A stretch of 64,000 nucleotides of DNA from Trichomonas vaginalis G3 (GCF_026262505.1 NC_067205.1:15624001-15688000); one strand, 5' to 3'. Counted from the first letter of the stretch, positions 39,886 through 51,073 are shown. Notes: generated from the letters alone by a model not told the origin. A program made the numbers and translations.

Positions 39886-41562
39886 TTAAATTTTTAAATA
39901 TCTTTTTGGCAAACCTTTTGAGTCTATATTAAAAAGTGACTTTTTTTAATACGACCTCTCAATTTATTATCACTTTTTCATCTTTTTTTATGTGATTTAT
40001 CTATATAATGTGGGATTGCACATATGATCAGAACTCATTCTTGTGATGATCATATTATGCAATGGGCATACTATTAAAGTTATATAAAAATCAATATTAA
40101 GCATTTAGCCATATATTAATGTTTACTATAACATTTAAATTAGATATAATTAGGTGAATATATATAAAATGGTAATGACTATAATTGAGTTTTGATCAAG
40201 ATGCTAATTTGAATTAGAATGAATATATCGAATACACATATTTTTATTATTAAATATGCGTTATAATGTGTTATTGATGATTAATGTTCAGTAAATATAG
40301 TCAGATATCAGATGTTTTGCAATTGAAATTAAATTATTAAATGATTAATAGATTAAAATAGGATTTGATGATAGACGTTAGATATATATCCTATGATATA
40401 CTTAGAAATACATGTGTTTGGATTCATAATGAAGGTAATTAAACATATTATTTGTTTTTGATATGAAAAGAAGAGTTAGTAACGTATATAAATTAATATA
40501 TGGTTACATATTATAGAATTAATATTCAAACTGATAGATAAATGATATTAAGAGTCAAAAATTCAAAGAAATCTTACTTTTTTGTATCATTCAAAATTGA
40601 ATGTAATAAAATCATATTGAAAATAAATTAAGGATTTTCGCCATATTTTTGATATAATATATTATTGAACTCTTTATTGTACTTTTATTGCTCTCAATTT
40701 TGAGACAACTTTTGATAAAAAAATCTTTTCAAAATTACAAGATATTTATTTTGTTATTCAAATAATGTTCGTTAAAAAATATTTTATAAAAGTTTGAAGG
40801 AGATTTCAAAAATTCATTCCTTATTTAATTTAGTGAGACCTTATGCTATTTAAATAAATCAAACGATAAATCTTCCTAATAGGTGTCAAAAGATTAATTC
40901 ACATCCAGGTCAAATTAGGCCATAATGTATGTAGATGAGGACTGTCTTCAAGGCAGTCCTCATCTACCTACATTATATAACCATATTTCCCATATTTTTA
41001 TTTGAATGTGAATGTGTAATTCTCAATTCCAGGACTGAGTGCATGGTTGCAGTAGGTTACTATATGCTCTTGCATCCATGTAGTCGGATCTGGAAATTGG
41101 CTTACTTTTCCTTTCGATGCGAATATGACAAATACTTTTCCAATTCTGCACATATAAGTGCAGGGTACATCACTTGTACTCTGCATTTATGTGTGAAGAA
41201 CTGAAAAATGATGTACTTTTCATGAAGAATATCACGTCGTTATTTTATTTTGGAAAGGAGTTTAAATTTGTAAGCTATTGTTCTATCACATTGCAAATGT
41301 AACTTCCTTTCATCAATAATTTCATTTTAATAAATTATAAATATCACATTTAGCATAAAATTCTCAAATAATATTCACTTTCTCATTTTGATCATAAAGA
41401 TTGATACTTTATAAATACAAAATTTTTGAATTCTTTATTTTTCATATGAAATTTGTAATTTTGGGGCGGCGACAAATTTGCCCAGCCAGTAAAGTATTCA
41501 ATTTTTTTGCATTTTTTAAGGGTGCACACGAGAGGATCATGTAAACTTCAGAATTTAGCTTC
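39886..41562. other. AT-rich stretch between the two TTAA-element copies
   Basis: No gene seen. It contains a hairpin at about 40926-40973 (TGTAGATGAGGACTG and its near-inverse), an inverted-repeat partner (39901-39986) of 44967-45045, and a 44-bp fragment of the TTAA element end at 41519-41560. Confidence 0.55.
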
Positions 41563-41566
41563 TTAA

Positions 41567-42607
41567 GGGTGCACCCATATGTACGTTTATTTGAGAGGAG
41601 GAGGATTACCCTCTCAATTTTGAGGGATTCGTTAGTTTATTTTCTCGATGAATATGCAATAAAATTTGATTTTTACCTTATCAATATACTTCATCTAATA
41701 TACACATGTTCATGTAAAAACTTTTTCCCAAAATCCTCAGGAATTAAGGGATTTTTGAATTTTAAGAATTTTTTTCGAATTTTTTCGAAAAAAAAATATT
41801 TTCAGAACAGCCTTAACGGCTAAGATTTAGGAACAATGTTAAGTATCAAAAAGAAAGGAGGTCTGATATAGACAACATATATCGTTGAAGGTTGAAAAAA
41901 TCTCTAATATTTGAGCCCAAAATTTCAAATTTTAATTTTTTGAAAAAAGAGGCCACCCGTATGTACGTTTATTTGAGAGGAGGAGGATTATATTTTTGAA
42001 AGGGTGAAACATTATGAATATGTTAATTATATAATAATATGTATTATTATAAAAAAGAAAAAATAAAGCACGTTAAAATTTTTCTTTCTTGATTTTTTAC
42101 AAAATCTACTTAGAATTATGCAAAATATGACTAAATAATTATAAATTTCAAGTTAAATTTTAATTTTGATAAATAATTTAAATTTCAAAATATCAAGTTC
42201 AGTTCGACTATGTATGTAGTAATTCCTCAATAAAGTGCCAAAACCCTATTAAAATATATGAACATTTTCAACATTTTAATGTTTTTATTTAAAAATTTGA
42301 TGGAATATGAGCTTCAAACAATTATTATGTAAATAAAAATAATTAAATATATGTATTTATTCGTATTACAACCGTAGTAAGTCGATTCTTCCTTTCTTCT
42401 ACTGAGGTTTGAATTTGATTTCGAATTGTAAAGAGATTCAAAGGGAAAATACTAGCGGATAAAAACTACCTCCATGAAAGGGTCATAATGGAGTCAAGTT
42501 GTATTTTTTGATATTTTTTGCTTTTCGAGCCTAAATAGGTAGCCAAGATAATGCCTAAAAATAAGGTTCTAAATTCTGAAGTTTACATGATCCTCTCGTG
42601 TGCACCC
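41567..42607 (-). mobile_element. TTAA-flanked element, copy 2, uninterrupted
   Basis: 1041 bp; GGGTGCAC ends inside TTAA (41563-41566, 42608-42611). Inverse orientation to copy 1 and nearly identical in sequence. One end carries GGGTGCACCC followed by CGTTTATTTGAGAGGAGGAG. No transposase frame. Confidence 0.8.
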
Positions 42608-42683
42608 TTAAAAAAAATGCAAAAAAAATGTAATAAAATAAAAAAATTTTTAGTATCGATAATCTGAAATATGTTGTTTACTT

Positions 42684-42920
42684 AAGCCGCTCGCTTCGCT
42701 CGCGGCTTAGTTTCGTAGTTTCGTACAATCTTTTTTCAAATCTGTTCTTTTCGTCAGCCGCGAGCGAAGCGAGGGGCTTAGTTTCGTAATTTCATACAAT
42801 CTTTTTTCGAATCTGTTCTTTTCTTAAGCCGCGAGCGAAGCGAGTGGCTTAGTTTCGTAATTTCATACAATTATTTTTCGAATTTGTTCTTTTTGTCAAC
42901 CGCGAGCGAAGCGAGTGGCT
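42684..42920. repeat. About 72-bp tandem repeat on a GC-rich palindrome
   Basis: Four units start near 42684, 42755, 42826 and 42898, each with a near-palindrome of the kind GCCGCGAGCGAAGCGAG(C/T)GGC followed by TTAGTTTCGTA and ATCTTTTTTC blocks. Confidence 0.9.
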
Positions 42921-43280
42921 TTTTATTTTTTTAAATTTTTTTTCTTTCTTACTTTTTTTCCCCTTACTTACAAATTTGATAGTAACTTACCAAATCTCTC
43001 TATCATATAATAATAAATTAATCCATTTTTTGTTTCAAATCTGACACTTTACATTTCTGACATGTAAACATGTCACTTTTCACTTCACCTCACTGGGCAA
43101 ATTTGTGCCCCACTCTGTAATTTTTTCTTTGAAATTCCGAATTTTCATTTTTTTGGAAATTTTTATTCAATTTCTGCTTTATTTTATTCTATTCTTTATA
43201 GATAATAATTTTATTCAAGTTTATTATTTAAAAATTTCAATACATACGATAATTTTTAATTCAATTTTTAAACGAATGTT

Positions 43281-43321
43281 TTGATGGGATGAGCTTACTG
43301 AGCATAAGCTCATCCCATCAA
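43281..43321. repeat. Perfect 17-bp hairpin at the left edge of the array
   Basis: TTGATGGGATGAGCTTA, loop CTGAGCA, then the exact inverse complement. Confidence 0.95.
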
Positions 43322-43334
43322 GATATTGCATCAA

Positions 43335-44564
43335 AACTCTGGCCTTCATCAAGGTCAGAGTTCATAATTCATCGCCTCAGTGCCAAGTTCCTCGAAGATC
43401 GTCCTCATTAGGATCGATCCGAGAGGAACTTGACTCTGAATGAAATTCACAAGCTCTGGCCTCAGAAAATGCCAGAGCTTCGCAAACAATCCTCGGGGCC
43501 GGTTTCCTCAAAGACCGCCCTTATTCGGGGCGGCCGGAGAGGAATCTAGTCCCGAGAGCGCGTTTATAGGAAGCACTGGCCTTTTTCTGAGGCCAGAGCC
43601 TGCAAATACAATCCTCAGGGCCGAGTTTGAGGGAGATCGTCCACATTTTTGACGATCCCCTCTCCTCTCGGCCCTGAAAGACCAATAGACAAAGGTTCTG
43701 GCCTCAACAGGAACCAGGGCCTCGCTTACAATTCTCAGGGCCGGCTTTCTCAATTGCCGTCCTGATCTAGGGCGGCAGGAGAGAAACCCAGCCCTACGAA
43801 GCAGTAAATTCGAAGCTCTGGTCTCTGCAGAGGCCATAGCTTGCAAATACAATCCTCAGGGCCGAGTTTTGCGATGATAGTCCACATGATAGACCGTCTC
43901 GCAAGAACTCGGCCCTGGAAGACATAAAATCACAGGCTCTGACCTCAGCATGGATCAGAGTCTCGCTTACAATTCTCAGGGCCGGCTTTCTCAATTGCCG
44001 TCCTGATCTAGGGCGGCAGGAGAGAAGTCCGGCCCTGGGAAGCAGTAAATTCGAAGCTCTGGTCTCTGCAGAGGCCATAGCCTGCAAGTGCAATCCTCAT
44101 GGTGTAGTTTCGACCTGATAGTCCTTCATGAGGACGATCAAGTTAAAACTCTGCCATGAAAGAAAGGAACATGCATACTCTGGAGCCTTATGAGGCCAAG
44201 GCTTCCCATACAGTCCTAGAGGCCGAGTTTTCTGAGAATTTCCACATCACGGACAATTCTCAGTGGAATTCGGCCCTTAGAATCATTAAATACGAAGCTC
44301 TAGCCTTTCTTGATGCCAGAGTCTGCAAAGTTAATCCTCAGGGCTGAGTTTGAGGGAGATCACCATTATCAAGGACGGTCACCTCTCTCCTCAGCCCTGA
44401 AACACCTACGGATACAGGCTCTGGCTGTTGCTGAGGCCAAAGCTTCGCTTGTTAATCTCAGGGCCGTTTTTCTCAATTGCCGTCTTATTCTAGGCGGCAA
44501 GAGAGGAATCCGGCCCTGGAAGCGATAACTACGAATCTGTGGCCTCATTATAGACCAGGGCTTG
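43335..44564. repeat. Array of about ten ~120-bp units, each with a short and a long hairpin
   Basis: Long hairpins start near 43381, 43497, 43618, 43738, 43859, 43979, 44100, 44220, 44341 and 44461, a period close to 120 bp. Each is preceded by a short hairpin (type GCTCTGGC...GCCAGAGC). Arm sequences differ between units but still pair: GGCCGAG/CTCGGCC against GGCTGAG/CTCAGCC, and GATCGT/ACGATC against GAGAATT/AATTCTC. Units two apart are most alike (43738, 43979 and 44461). The array is clearly richer in G+C than its surroundings. Open frames with 40-residue periodicity exist on both strands. Confidence 0.85.
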
Positions 44565-44574
44565 CAATTCATTT

Positions 44575-45236
44575 TATATAATATTTTTTTATTTAATATT
44601 TTTTTTTTCAATGATTTGTTTTTAAAGATTATTGATACAATATCTTATAATATTTAAGTAAAATAGCAAAATACCCTTTGAAAAACTATTGTCAGACAAT
44701 ATTTTATAATCTCTATATTCATTCATAAAAAAAATACGTCTAGTAATGCTCTGCATAAGTGGACAATAAAGTATTAAGATTGCTCTTTTATATAATAGAA
44801 TGCAATTGCTCATTTATTAAGGATATATTTGTATTCAATTGTGATCTATTTAAGCAAAATAAGAAAACAGCACCAAATTCATATAGATGCATCTGTATAT
44901 TCTATATTTTATAGTTGCACTATTACAATTGTTGAAACTAAATCCCAATATCCCCCGCTCATTAATTGATGAAAAAGTGATAAAAATTTGAGAGGTCATA
45001 TTAAAAAAGTCACTTTTTAATATAGACTCCAAACCTTTTTGAATATTTTTTTCCCTTCAAATTTATTATTGCTTCATATTGGAAATATATATGTGGCTTT
45101 TGATTTCCAAATTAAATCATTCAATATTTAGGCTTTCGGTATAGTGTGGATTACAATATCAAAAATTTTGAATTTGAATTAGATGTAATAAAAAGTGTAT
45201 ACAAATTAAGTAATACATGATAAGTTTATAACAAAA
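44575..45236. other. Intergenic stretch
   Basis: AT-rich; no gene. 44967-45045 is an inverted copy of 39901-39986 (core GTCTATATTAAAAAGTGAC). Confidence 0.6.
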
Positions 45237-45707
45237 TTAAACATTGCAGTAGAAAATACTATCCTTAGGTATTTCGAAGAGAGGAAGGGGGATTTGTTGA
45301 ACAATTGCTGTTTTAACCTCGGACTTCATATCGTATTCAGAATCAGTAGTGGAGTCGCTTCTGGAAAAATTGGAATTTTGTTTCTTCTTCAAGAGAAGAA
45401 ATCTGTTCCTGACAGCTGCAACAGTACGTCCTGCAAACATTTCAGAGATCTGTTGCCACTTACTGCCAATTTTATTATACTGACTGATTAAGATTTCGTC
45501 CTCAAAGTGAGTCCATTCCTGCTTGTTAAGGTTAGGATTCAAGTAGTTATTATATCTTTCTCTATATTGACGAGGAGTACGTCCTTCCATATCAAATGAG
45601 ATTGTTCTCCAGTCAACTTTCTTTCCGCATCTCTCAACTAGCATAATAAGTTTCTCATCTTCCTTTGGTGAGAAGAGGGATCTTGATGACATCTTCTTTG
45701 TTTGCAT
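45237..45707 (-). CDS. Two-repeat Myb-like DNA-binding protein
   Basis: 156 aa from the ATG at 45707, chosen because an initiator box directly precedes it; upstream codons of the open frame are not ATG. Myb repeat 1 spans about residues 10-58 (FSPKEDEKLIMLVERCG, DWRTISFDMEG, RYNNYL). Repeat 2 spans about 62-110 (THFEDEILISQYNKIGSKW, ISEMFAGRT, VRNRFLLLKKK). A Ser/Thr-rich tail ends FEIPKDSIFYCNV. It is closely related to the Myb gene broken by the Polinton. Such proteins bind promoter elements in trichomonads and regulate transcription; the target is unknown. Confidence 0.92.
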   Translation of the reverse strand: MQTKKMSSRSLFSPKEDEKLIMLVERCGKKVDWRTISFDMEGRTPRQYRERYNNYLNPNLNKQEWTHFEDEILISQYNKIGSKWQQISEMFAGRTVAAVRNRFLLLKKKQNSNFSRSDSTTDSEYDMKSEVKTAIVQQIPLPLFEIPKDSIFYCNV

Positions 45708-45720
45708 TATGAAAAAATGA
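45708..45720 (-). promoter_or_regulatory. Initiator-like box of the Myb gene
   Basis: Minus strand TCATTTTTTCATA directly before the ATG, a near-consensus trichomonad initiator. Confidence 0.65.
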
Positions 45721-47355
45721 TCATGACAAAATTTTGAAAGAATAACTCTCAATTAAAATTTCAATTGCATAAAACCCTATACAGGCGTATATTAATTTTT
45801 AAATAATAATAGAGAATCACGTGGATACTTAATGAGCAACAATGATTTACAATTAAAGACTAACAAAAAATTGAATAGCTATTTTTCAGAAAACGTAAAG
45901 AATTTACGCTATTGTATGAACATCACATTGTCTACAGCATTATTATACGAAAACAAAAATTGAATGAAAAAACTTGAATGTCACACCACCCATCCATAAA
46001 AATAAATCTTCTGTATGTTGATAATGTAATGATATTGGATAGTAGTTATTTTTTGTGATAGCATTGAATTTATCGTTATATTTACTTCAAAAGTTCAAAA
46101 AATAACCACAATTGAATTCATTGTTTTGCGATCTATTATTGTTATAATTGGTTAAATTCCAAATTGATTAAAAGCAACAGAAGTTGTCACGGGTTTCAAA
46201 TTCGTTACCTCACAATCCACATTTTAGTTGGCTAATCAAAATCTTTAAGGAGTAACAACTGAATATTAGAATATAGATCAATCTTAACGATTAGTTTGTT
46301 CATCATGTAAATCTTGTCATATCTGAAAATTTGTTTTAATAGAAAGATTTATATATCAAGACCGAATATTGCATACCCTACTATTTTAGCATTATTTCCT
46401 TCCGAAATTCCGGAAATAATAATGAATGAGTATTTTTCCCAAAATAACCTGATTTATTTTATATATTCAATTGATGAAAACATTATTTAAGATCAAATGT
46501 AATCTATCTACATCTTTTGATTATGTGTGTGATAATGCCTTGAAGCACATTCGTTTGTTTAATCCCCATAATTGAGAATTTTAATAGTTTATATTAAGCT
46601 TTATTGCATGTTAACTTAAATGATAACTCCCGAATTTATTCGGATCTTGAGCTTAAATTATTTTTCGATAAATTTCCTAAGTCACAGATTCCTATTCCTT
46701 TAAGGACATGGTTGTTATTAATATATAGGATATATCTAATCGATTTTGTTCGGAATATAAATTAAAACAATATCGATAATTAAAAATTAGGATGTAATAA
46801 CATGAAAAAGCAATAATACTTCATCGCACAAATTTCTTTGTCTAAAATATTTTTATACGCGTATCATATTGTTGCTATTCAGGAAATTATTTAAGATAAG
46901 AATTAAGTATAAAATATGCTTGATAGGTTTTATAATGAGATGTAGCAATTACAATAAGAAAATTTAAAAGATTATCAATCCTAATCAGGTCGGAAATAAT
47001 ATTAATTGAATGAAACGTGCTTTTTATCCAAAACATTTATATAATATTTAATAACCTTTAAGAAATTATTTTGATCCTTTTTATAAAAAACCAGGCGTAA
47101 AACTTCCGCAAATAAAAACAGCAGATAATTGTCAGTAGAAAGCAATATCACTGATAAAAGATATGAATTTTCAAATTCAATGCTACGCCATTTTGACATT
47201 AATCTTCTCAAATTGACTTTTATTTCCTATTCAATAATTCAAAACATTGCAAAACTTGAATCAGCTTTTTTCTGGATTTATTCATTTGATAAATCCGGTA
47301 TTAATAAAACTGATTCAACAACCACAATTTTCAATTCTCATACTTAATTTTGACA
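45721..47355. other. Intergenic stretch
   Basis: AT-rich; short frames here begin poorly and look random. No gene, RNA gene or repeat supported. Confidence 0.5.
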
Positions 47356-47429
47356 TCACTTCATTCAAATAAAGATATGTTCAATCTAAGCAGCAAGTGC
47401 GAGATTTCTATTCAATTGAGCGAAAAGAT

Positions 47430-48476
47430 ATGAATATAGGAAACGCAGATATCAATTCCCTAGTGAACTCCACAATTGATGCAGTTAATTCCAAAATCTT
47501 TTCGATCAACAACATTTTCTCTTTAATTGATTCGGTTGCAACATATAGGCCGAGACACATAAAGAAAATATATATGTTTTGCAAGCAACTCATTTCTGCA
47601 AATCATATTTCCTTAAATAAAGGTGCATTTCAGAATGAATTATTATGTGCTCTTTTGGTGAAGGACCAATTATTGAATTCATTCATGCCATTTAAATTTA
47701 GAAAAATGACGACTGAACAACTCTATCGCTCTTATGAGGAAAAAACGATAGAGTATGCCTTATTATGGGATGACAAAGACATTCTTGAATACGTAATGGA
47801 AGAGCAGCAACTATCTCCAGACTCGAATTTGAACAATGATTTCACAGTTATTGATTTAGCAGCAAATTTTGGAGCCCAGGACTGTTTCACATACTTATAC
47901 TCCATTTCTCCATGCGTTACTATGAATACATTGCGCAAATCTTTCATCGGAAACGACAATAAAATTATTCAGACTTGTTTGAAGCATCATAAGCCAGATA
48001 CATTATGTATTGAGAACGCAGTAATGGCTCATCATAATTCAACAGTGGCCAAGCTCATCAAAGAATACAAATTAAATTTCAGTTGGTCTTCATGCCTGCA
48101 ATACTTCAATATGCAGTGCTTTTTCATGAAGGTTTCTGTTTGTAAAAACGTCAATATGAAAGATTTTGAGAAGAATAATGCATTGATTGCTTCATCATTG
48201 TATTCGAACTTCATTGCAGCGGAATTCATGATTAAACTTAATGCTGATGTCAATGAAACTGATGCTATGGAAAATTCTCCTCTTATAATTTCTTCGATCA
48301 ATAATTCCAAGGAAATGGTGGAATTATTAGTCAGAAATCATGCAAATATCTTCCAAACAGATGCTTATGGAAGAACTGCATCCGAAAACGCTGAACTAAA
48401 GGATAATCAAAAGATCGGTCGTTATCTTCATAAAATTGAGCAGCAAACAATAGGTAACATGGTTTCTTGCAGTTGA
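47430..48476 (+). CDS. Ankyrin-repeat protein with DUF3447-like N-terminal region
   Basis: 348 aa from the ATG at 47430. The N-terminal 190 residues resemble the helical region that precedes ankyrin repeats in the large trichomonad DUF3447 family (IFSINNIFSLIDSVATYRPR, then EKTIEYALLWDDKDILEYV). Degenerate repeats follow, best at the end: VNETDAMENSPLIISSINNS and ANIFQTDAYGRTASENAELK. It is probably a cytoplasmic protein-binding protein. An upstream ATG (47377), preceded by an initiator-like TCACTTCATT (47356), opens a different frame that stops after 18 codons. The N-terminus may therefore be disturbed. Confidence 0.82.
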   Translation: MNIGNADINSLVNSTIDAVNSKIFSINNIFSLIDSVATYRPRHIKKIYMFCKQLISANHISLNKGAFQNELLCALLVKDQLLNSFMPFKFRKMTTEQLYRSYEEKTIEYALLWDDKDILEYVMEEQQLSPDSNLNNDFTVIDLAANFGAQDCFTYLYSISPCVTMNTLRKSFIGNDNKIIQTCLKHHKPDTLCIENAVMAHHNSTVAKLIKEYKLNFSWSSCLQYFNMQCFFMKVSVCKNVNMKDFEKNNALIASSLYSNFIAAEFMIKLNADVNETDAMENSPLIISSINNSKEMVELLVRNHANIFQTDAYGRTASENAELKDNQKIGRYLHKIEQQTIGNMVSCS

Positions 48477-48561
48477 AGAAAGAATTGTGTTAATATTAAT
48501 CACAAAAGAAGATTTTAATAATATTAACAAGGAAAGATAAAGATAACAAAAGGCCGGAAAT

Positions 48562-48894
48562 TTATCTGAACGAAGCAACCTTTTCTTTAATCAAAGGAAG
48601 GTTTACTCCAACGATCGTGTCTATCGGATCTAATCTATTTGCATTTGTGCAAAACTTGAGTACAGGAATGGAATCTATACCGAAATATGCTTTAATATCC
48701 GGACATTCGTCTGAATCTATCTTAAGAAATTGGACTTCTGGATATTCTTGTGCGTATTGTGGCAACATTTTTGTAACTCTTCGGCATCCTGGGCACCAGT
48801 TTGCATAAATGTCCAGTACTGTTAATCCCTTATGATTTGTGATTGCATCGCAAAGATCATGAAGGGAGCCATTGAACTTCTTGACCTCAGTCAT
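48562..48894 (-). CDS. Thioredoxin-like protein
   Basis: 110 aa from an ATG. Active site WCPGC at residues 33-37, followed by the usual KIDSDECPDIKAYFGIDSIP (cis-Pro loop). Length fits a single-domain cytosolic thioredoxin without targeting sequence. The CPGC centre is less common than CGPC and may shift redox potential. The family reduces disulfides with thioredoxin reductase, important in anaerobic trichomonads for oxygen defence. Convergent with the ankyrin gene. Confidence 0.92.
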   Translation of the reverse strand: MTEVKKFNGSLHDLCDAITNHKGLTVLDIYANWCPGCRRVTKMLPQYAQEYPEVQFLKIDSDECPDIKAYFGIDSIPVLKFCTNANRLDPIDTIVGVNLPLIKEKVASFR

Positions 48895-49895
48895 CTATTT
48901 TGATTTTGAATAAAGAAAAAATTGAATAAGTCTTCAAAATTTGTCTAAGGTTTTTAATTGATTTTGCTGTTATTTTACTTAGATATCTAATCTACAATAA
49001 AAAAGAATATTTTTAAAATTGTTGATCTGTAATTGAATAAAAATAGCATCATGAACTTTTTTACGAAATCGAATGTATTACTAAGGCTACCGCAAAACAC
49101 ATGAAATTCTCAAAATAAAAAAACGTAAAATGCTTATTCAAAAAATTGAAAATTCCTTTGAAAACTGAAGTTCAATTTTAAGATTCAAAAATCATTAGTT
49201 GTTGATAACAAGCATACAAACATTAATTCTTCCGATAAAAATTTATGGGCAAACATTTTGGAAATTATGTTGTTAAAATATGCCATTTTGTGCATATAGC
49301 CCATATCTGAAGTTTTTTCTTTTGAATTCAATTTTTTTAATTTTTATATCTGACATTTTTTGCTAAAAGCTAGATAATCGCAATAAGAATGGCTTACACT
49401 AAATATCCGATTTATGCTTTTATTCAAAAATTTTATAAATTTGTTACATATTCTTTACATATTCATTTGCTCGGTTACGATTTCTCACTTTATTAATTTG
49501 CATATTCTAAGTTTCATTTAATTTTATATAGTCTTTTCACAGTATCAATAATCTTGATTAAGATTTTGTTACCCTGTCTTGTGGAATACATCAATATTTT
49601 TGTTACATGGTTAAACCATCATTAACAATATTTGTTATCTTTTCAATTTTTATGAAATCAAATAATTTCCAGTCCCGATTATTTCTTATGCGTTATTTTA
49701 TGACTTTCTCTACTTTATGATATTAATGTATCTTATATCTTAGTGACAATTGTGTATATCACAACATACGAACAAGAGGGACAAATTGTTAAGCAACAAT
49801 AATACCAAAGAAAACCAATGAGGCAAATCGAAAATATTTATTCAAAAAAAGATAATTTCAATAAAAATAAGAAAAAATTAAAAATTACAACAAAA
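48895..49895. other. Intergenic stretch
   Basis: AT-rich; nothing recognised. Confidence 0.5.
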
Positions 49896-50192
49896 TTATT
49901 GATGAATTATTTTTGTGAGATTGGTAAAGGCTTCTTGAACGGTCATGTCAGGTTTTAATTCCTTAATGCAGTAGTTTACAGCGTTCTTGAACTTTTCTGC
50001 TTCTTTGAAGCTTGTAATATACGGAGAAGTGTATATTCTGGCCCTGAAAATATCATTAACGAGTGTTGATGATATTGACATTCCTCCTGGTGGATAAGGA
50101 CCTTTGCAAATTGAAGTTGCAATTTGTGCATCAGTAATATCGCCTCCTGTTGTCATTTTACCAATGTTTGAAACACTAACGGAGCCAGTCAT
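49896..50192 (-). CDS. C-terminal frame of an HxxxD-type acyltransferase-like gene
   Basis: 98 aa. The ATG overlaps the stop of the upstream frame (ATGA). It starts TGSVSVSNIGKMTTGGDITD, then PYPPGGMSISSTLVND, like the C-terminal half of condensation-domain-type acyltransferases. It is probably not an independent gene: with the frame at 50189 it would make a normal-length (about 390 aa) family member. So this host gene appears to carry a frameshift, or a sequencing error, at the junction near 50190. Confidence 0.6.
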   Translation of the reverse strand: MTGSVSVSNIGKMTTGGDITDAQIATSICKGPYPPGGMSISSTLVNDIFRARIYTSPYITSFKEAEKFKNAVNYCIKELKPDMTVQEAFTNLTKIIHQ

Positions 50193-51070
50193 TGCTTGGG
50201 ATATGTTCTTTTGTATAAATGATTAACGGATCTTAATGCTTCGCCATTATTTAATTTTTCTTGCATATCCTTACGGAGTAAAGCACTCAACTCATCAATA
50301 ATCAATTTGGCATACTTTGTAACGATGCTTGTATGTGCATCTGCGACAATTAAACTATCAATATTGCAATGACTCCAATCTGGGTTTTTCATGTATCTTC
50401 TGGCATTAACAGCAAGTTGACTAGCAATAGAAGTTAACATTTTGTTGTATGCTGAAGCAGAAAGCGTTGCTGCGAGCATCATTTTTTCTGTAACTTTCGA
50501 CATCTTTTCTTTGATCGGGAATTCAATCAATGTGTAAATTGCATATTCTTTTTCTTGTTTCTTGCGATAATTTCTGATTGGAGTAGTCATCGTTGAAATT
50601 TTGCCATTTGTATTAGCCAATTGATCAGAAAGTGCATCAATTATTGATGTATGAATTTTAGCTTGAGTATCCTTTGGTGTTTCTCGTCCACACACATGAT
50701 CCAAAAGCATCTTCATGTATCCGCCATCTGATGACGAATGATTGCAATTAAATATAACGGTGTCCTTATTATAGCATATTGATGCTAAGCGAGTTGACTC
50801 AGGAATTGTATGATTTTTGGCAACAAATTTATTTGCCTCTTCTAAATGAGGAAACTTATCAGGAATTTGATAAGTTGGGCATGGCTGATCTGTGTAAACA
50901 TAATTTTTACCATCAAACAATGTTCGACAGCCAATGCATTTTTTAGAAATTTCATTGACAATTTCTGAAACTTTATTGTTCTTTACCTTTACGGCAAGCT
51001 GAACATAGCATCCAACAGATAATTGGAGCTTTTCAAAAGCATTAGGAAGCATAGTTGATGGTCCAATCAT
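50189..51070 (-). CDS. HxxxD-type (condensation-domain-like) acyltransferase, N-terminal part
   Basis: 293 aa from the ATG at 51070. FNCNHSSSDGGYMKMLLDHV near residues 110-130 carries the HxxxDG catalytic signature of CoA-dependent acyltransferases/condensation domains (the family of alcohol acetyltransferases). The remaining C-terminal half is in the overlapping frame at 49896-50192. A soluble enzyme; acyl donor and acceptor unknown. Either a frameshifted gene or two overlapping reading frames; I favour the former. Confidence 0.7.
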   Translation of the reverse strand: MIGPSTMLPNAFEKLQLSVGCYVQLAVKVKNNKVSEIVNEISKKCIGCRTLFDGKNYVYTDQPCPTYQIPDKFPHLEEANKFVAKNHTIPESTRLASICYNKDTVIFNCNHSSSDGGYMKMLLDHVCGRETPKDTQAKIHTSIIDALSDQLANTNGKISTMTTPIRNYRKKQEKEYAIYTLIEFPIKEKMSKVTEKMMLAATLSASAYNKMLTSIASQLAVNARRYMKNPDWSHCNIDSLIVADAHTSIVTKYAKLIIDELSALLRKDMQEKLNNGEALRSVNHLYKRTYPKQ

Positions 51071-51073
51071 CAA

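Noticed and set aside
43508-44093. Minus-strand repetitive ORFs in the hairpin array
   Set aside because: Open frames with 40-residue periodicity appear on both strands because the unit is about 120 bp and palindromic. No frame stays open through the whole array, so I do not call a gene.
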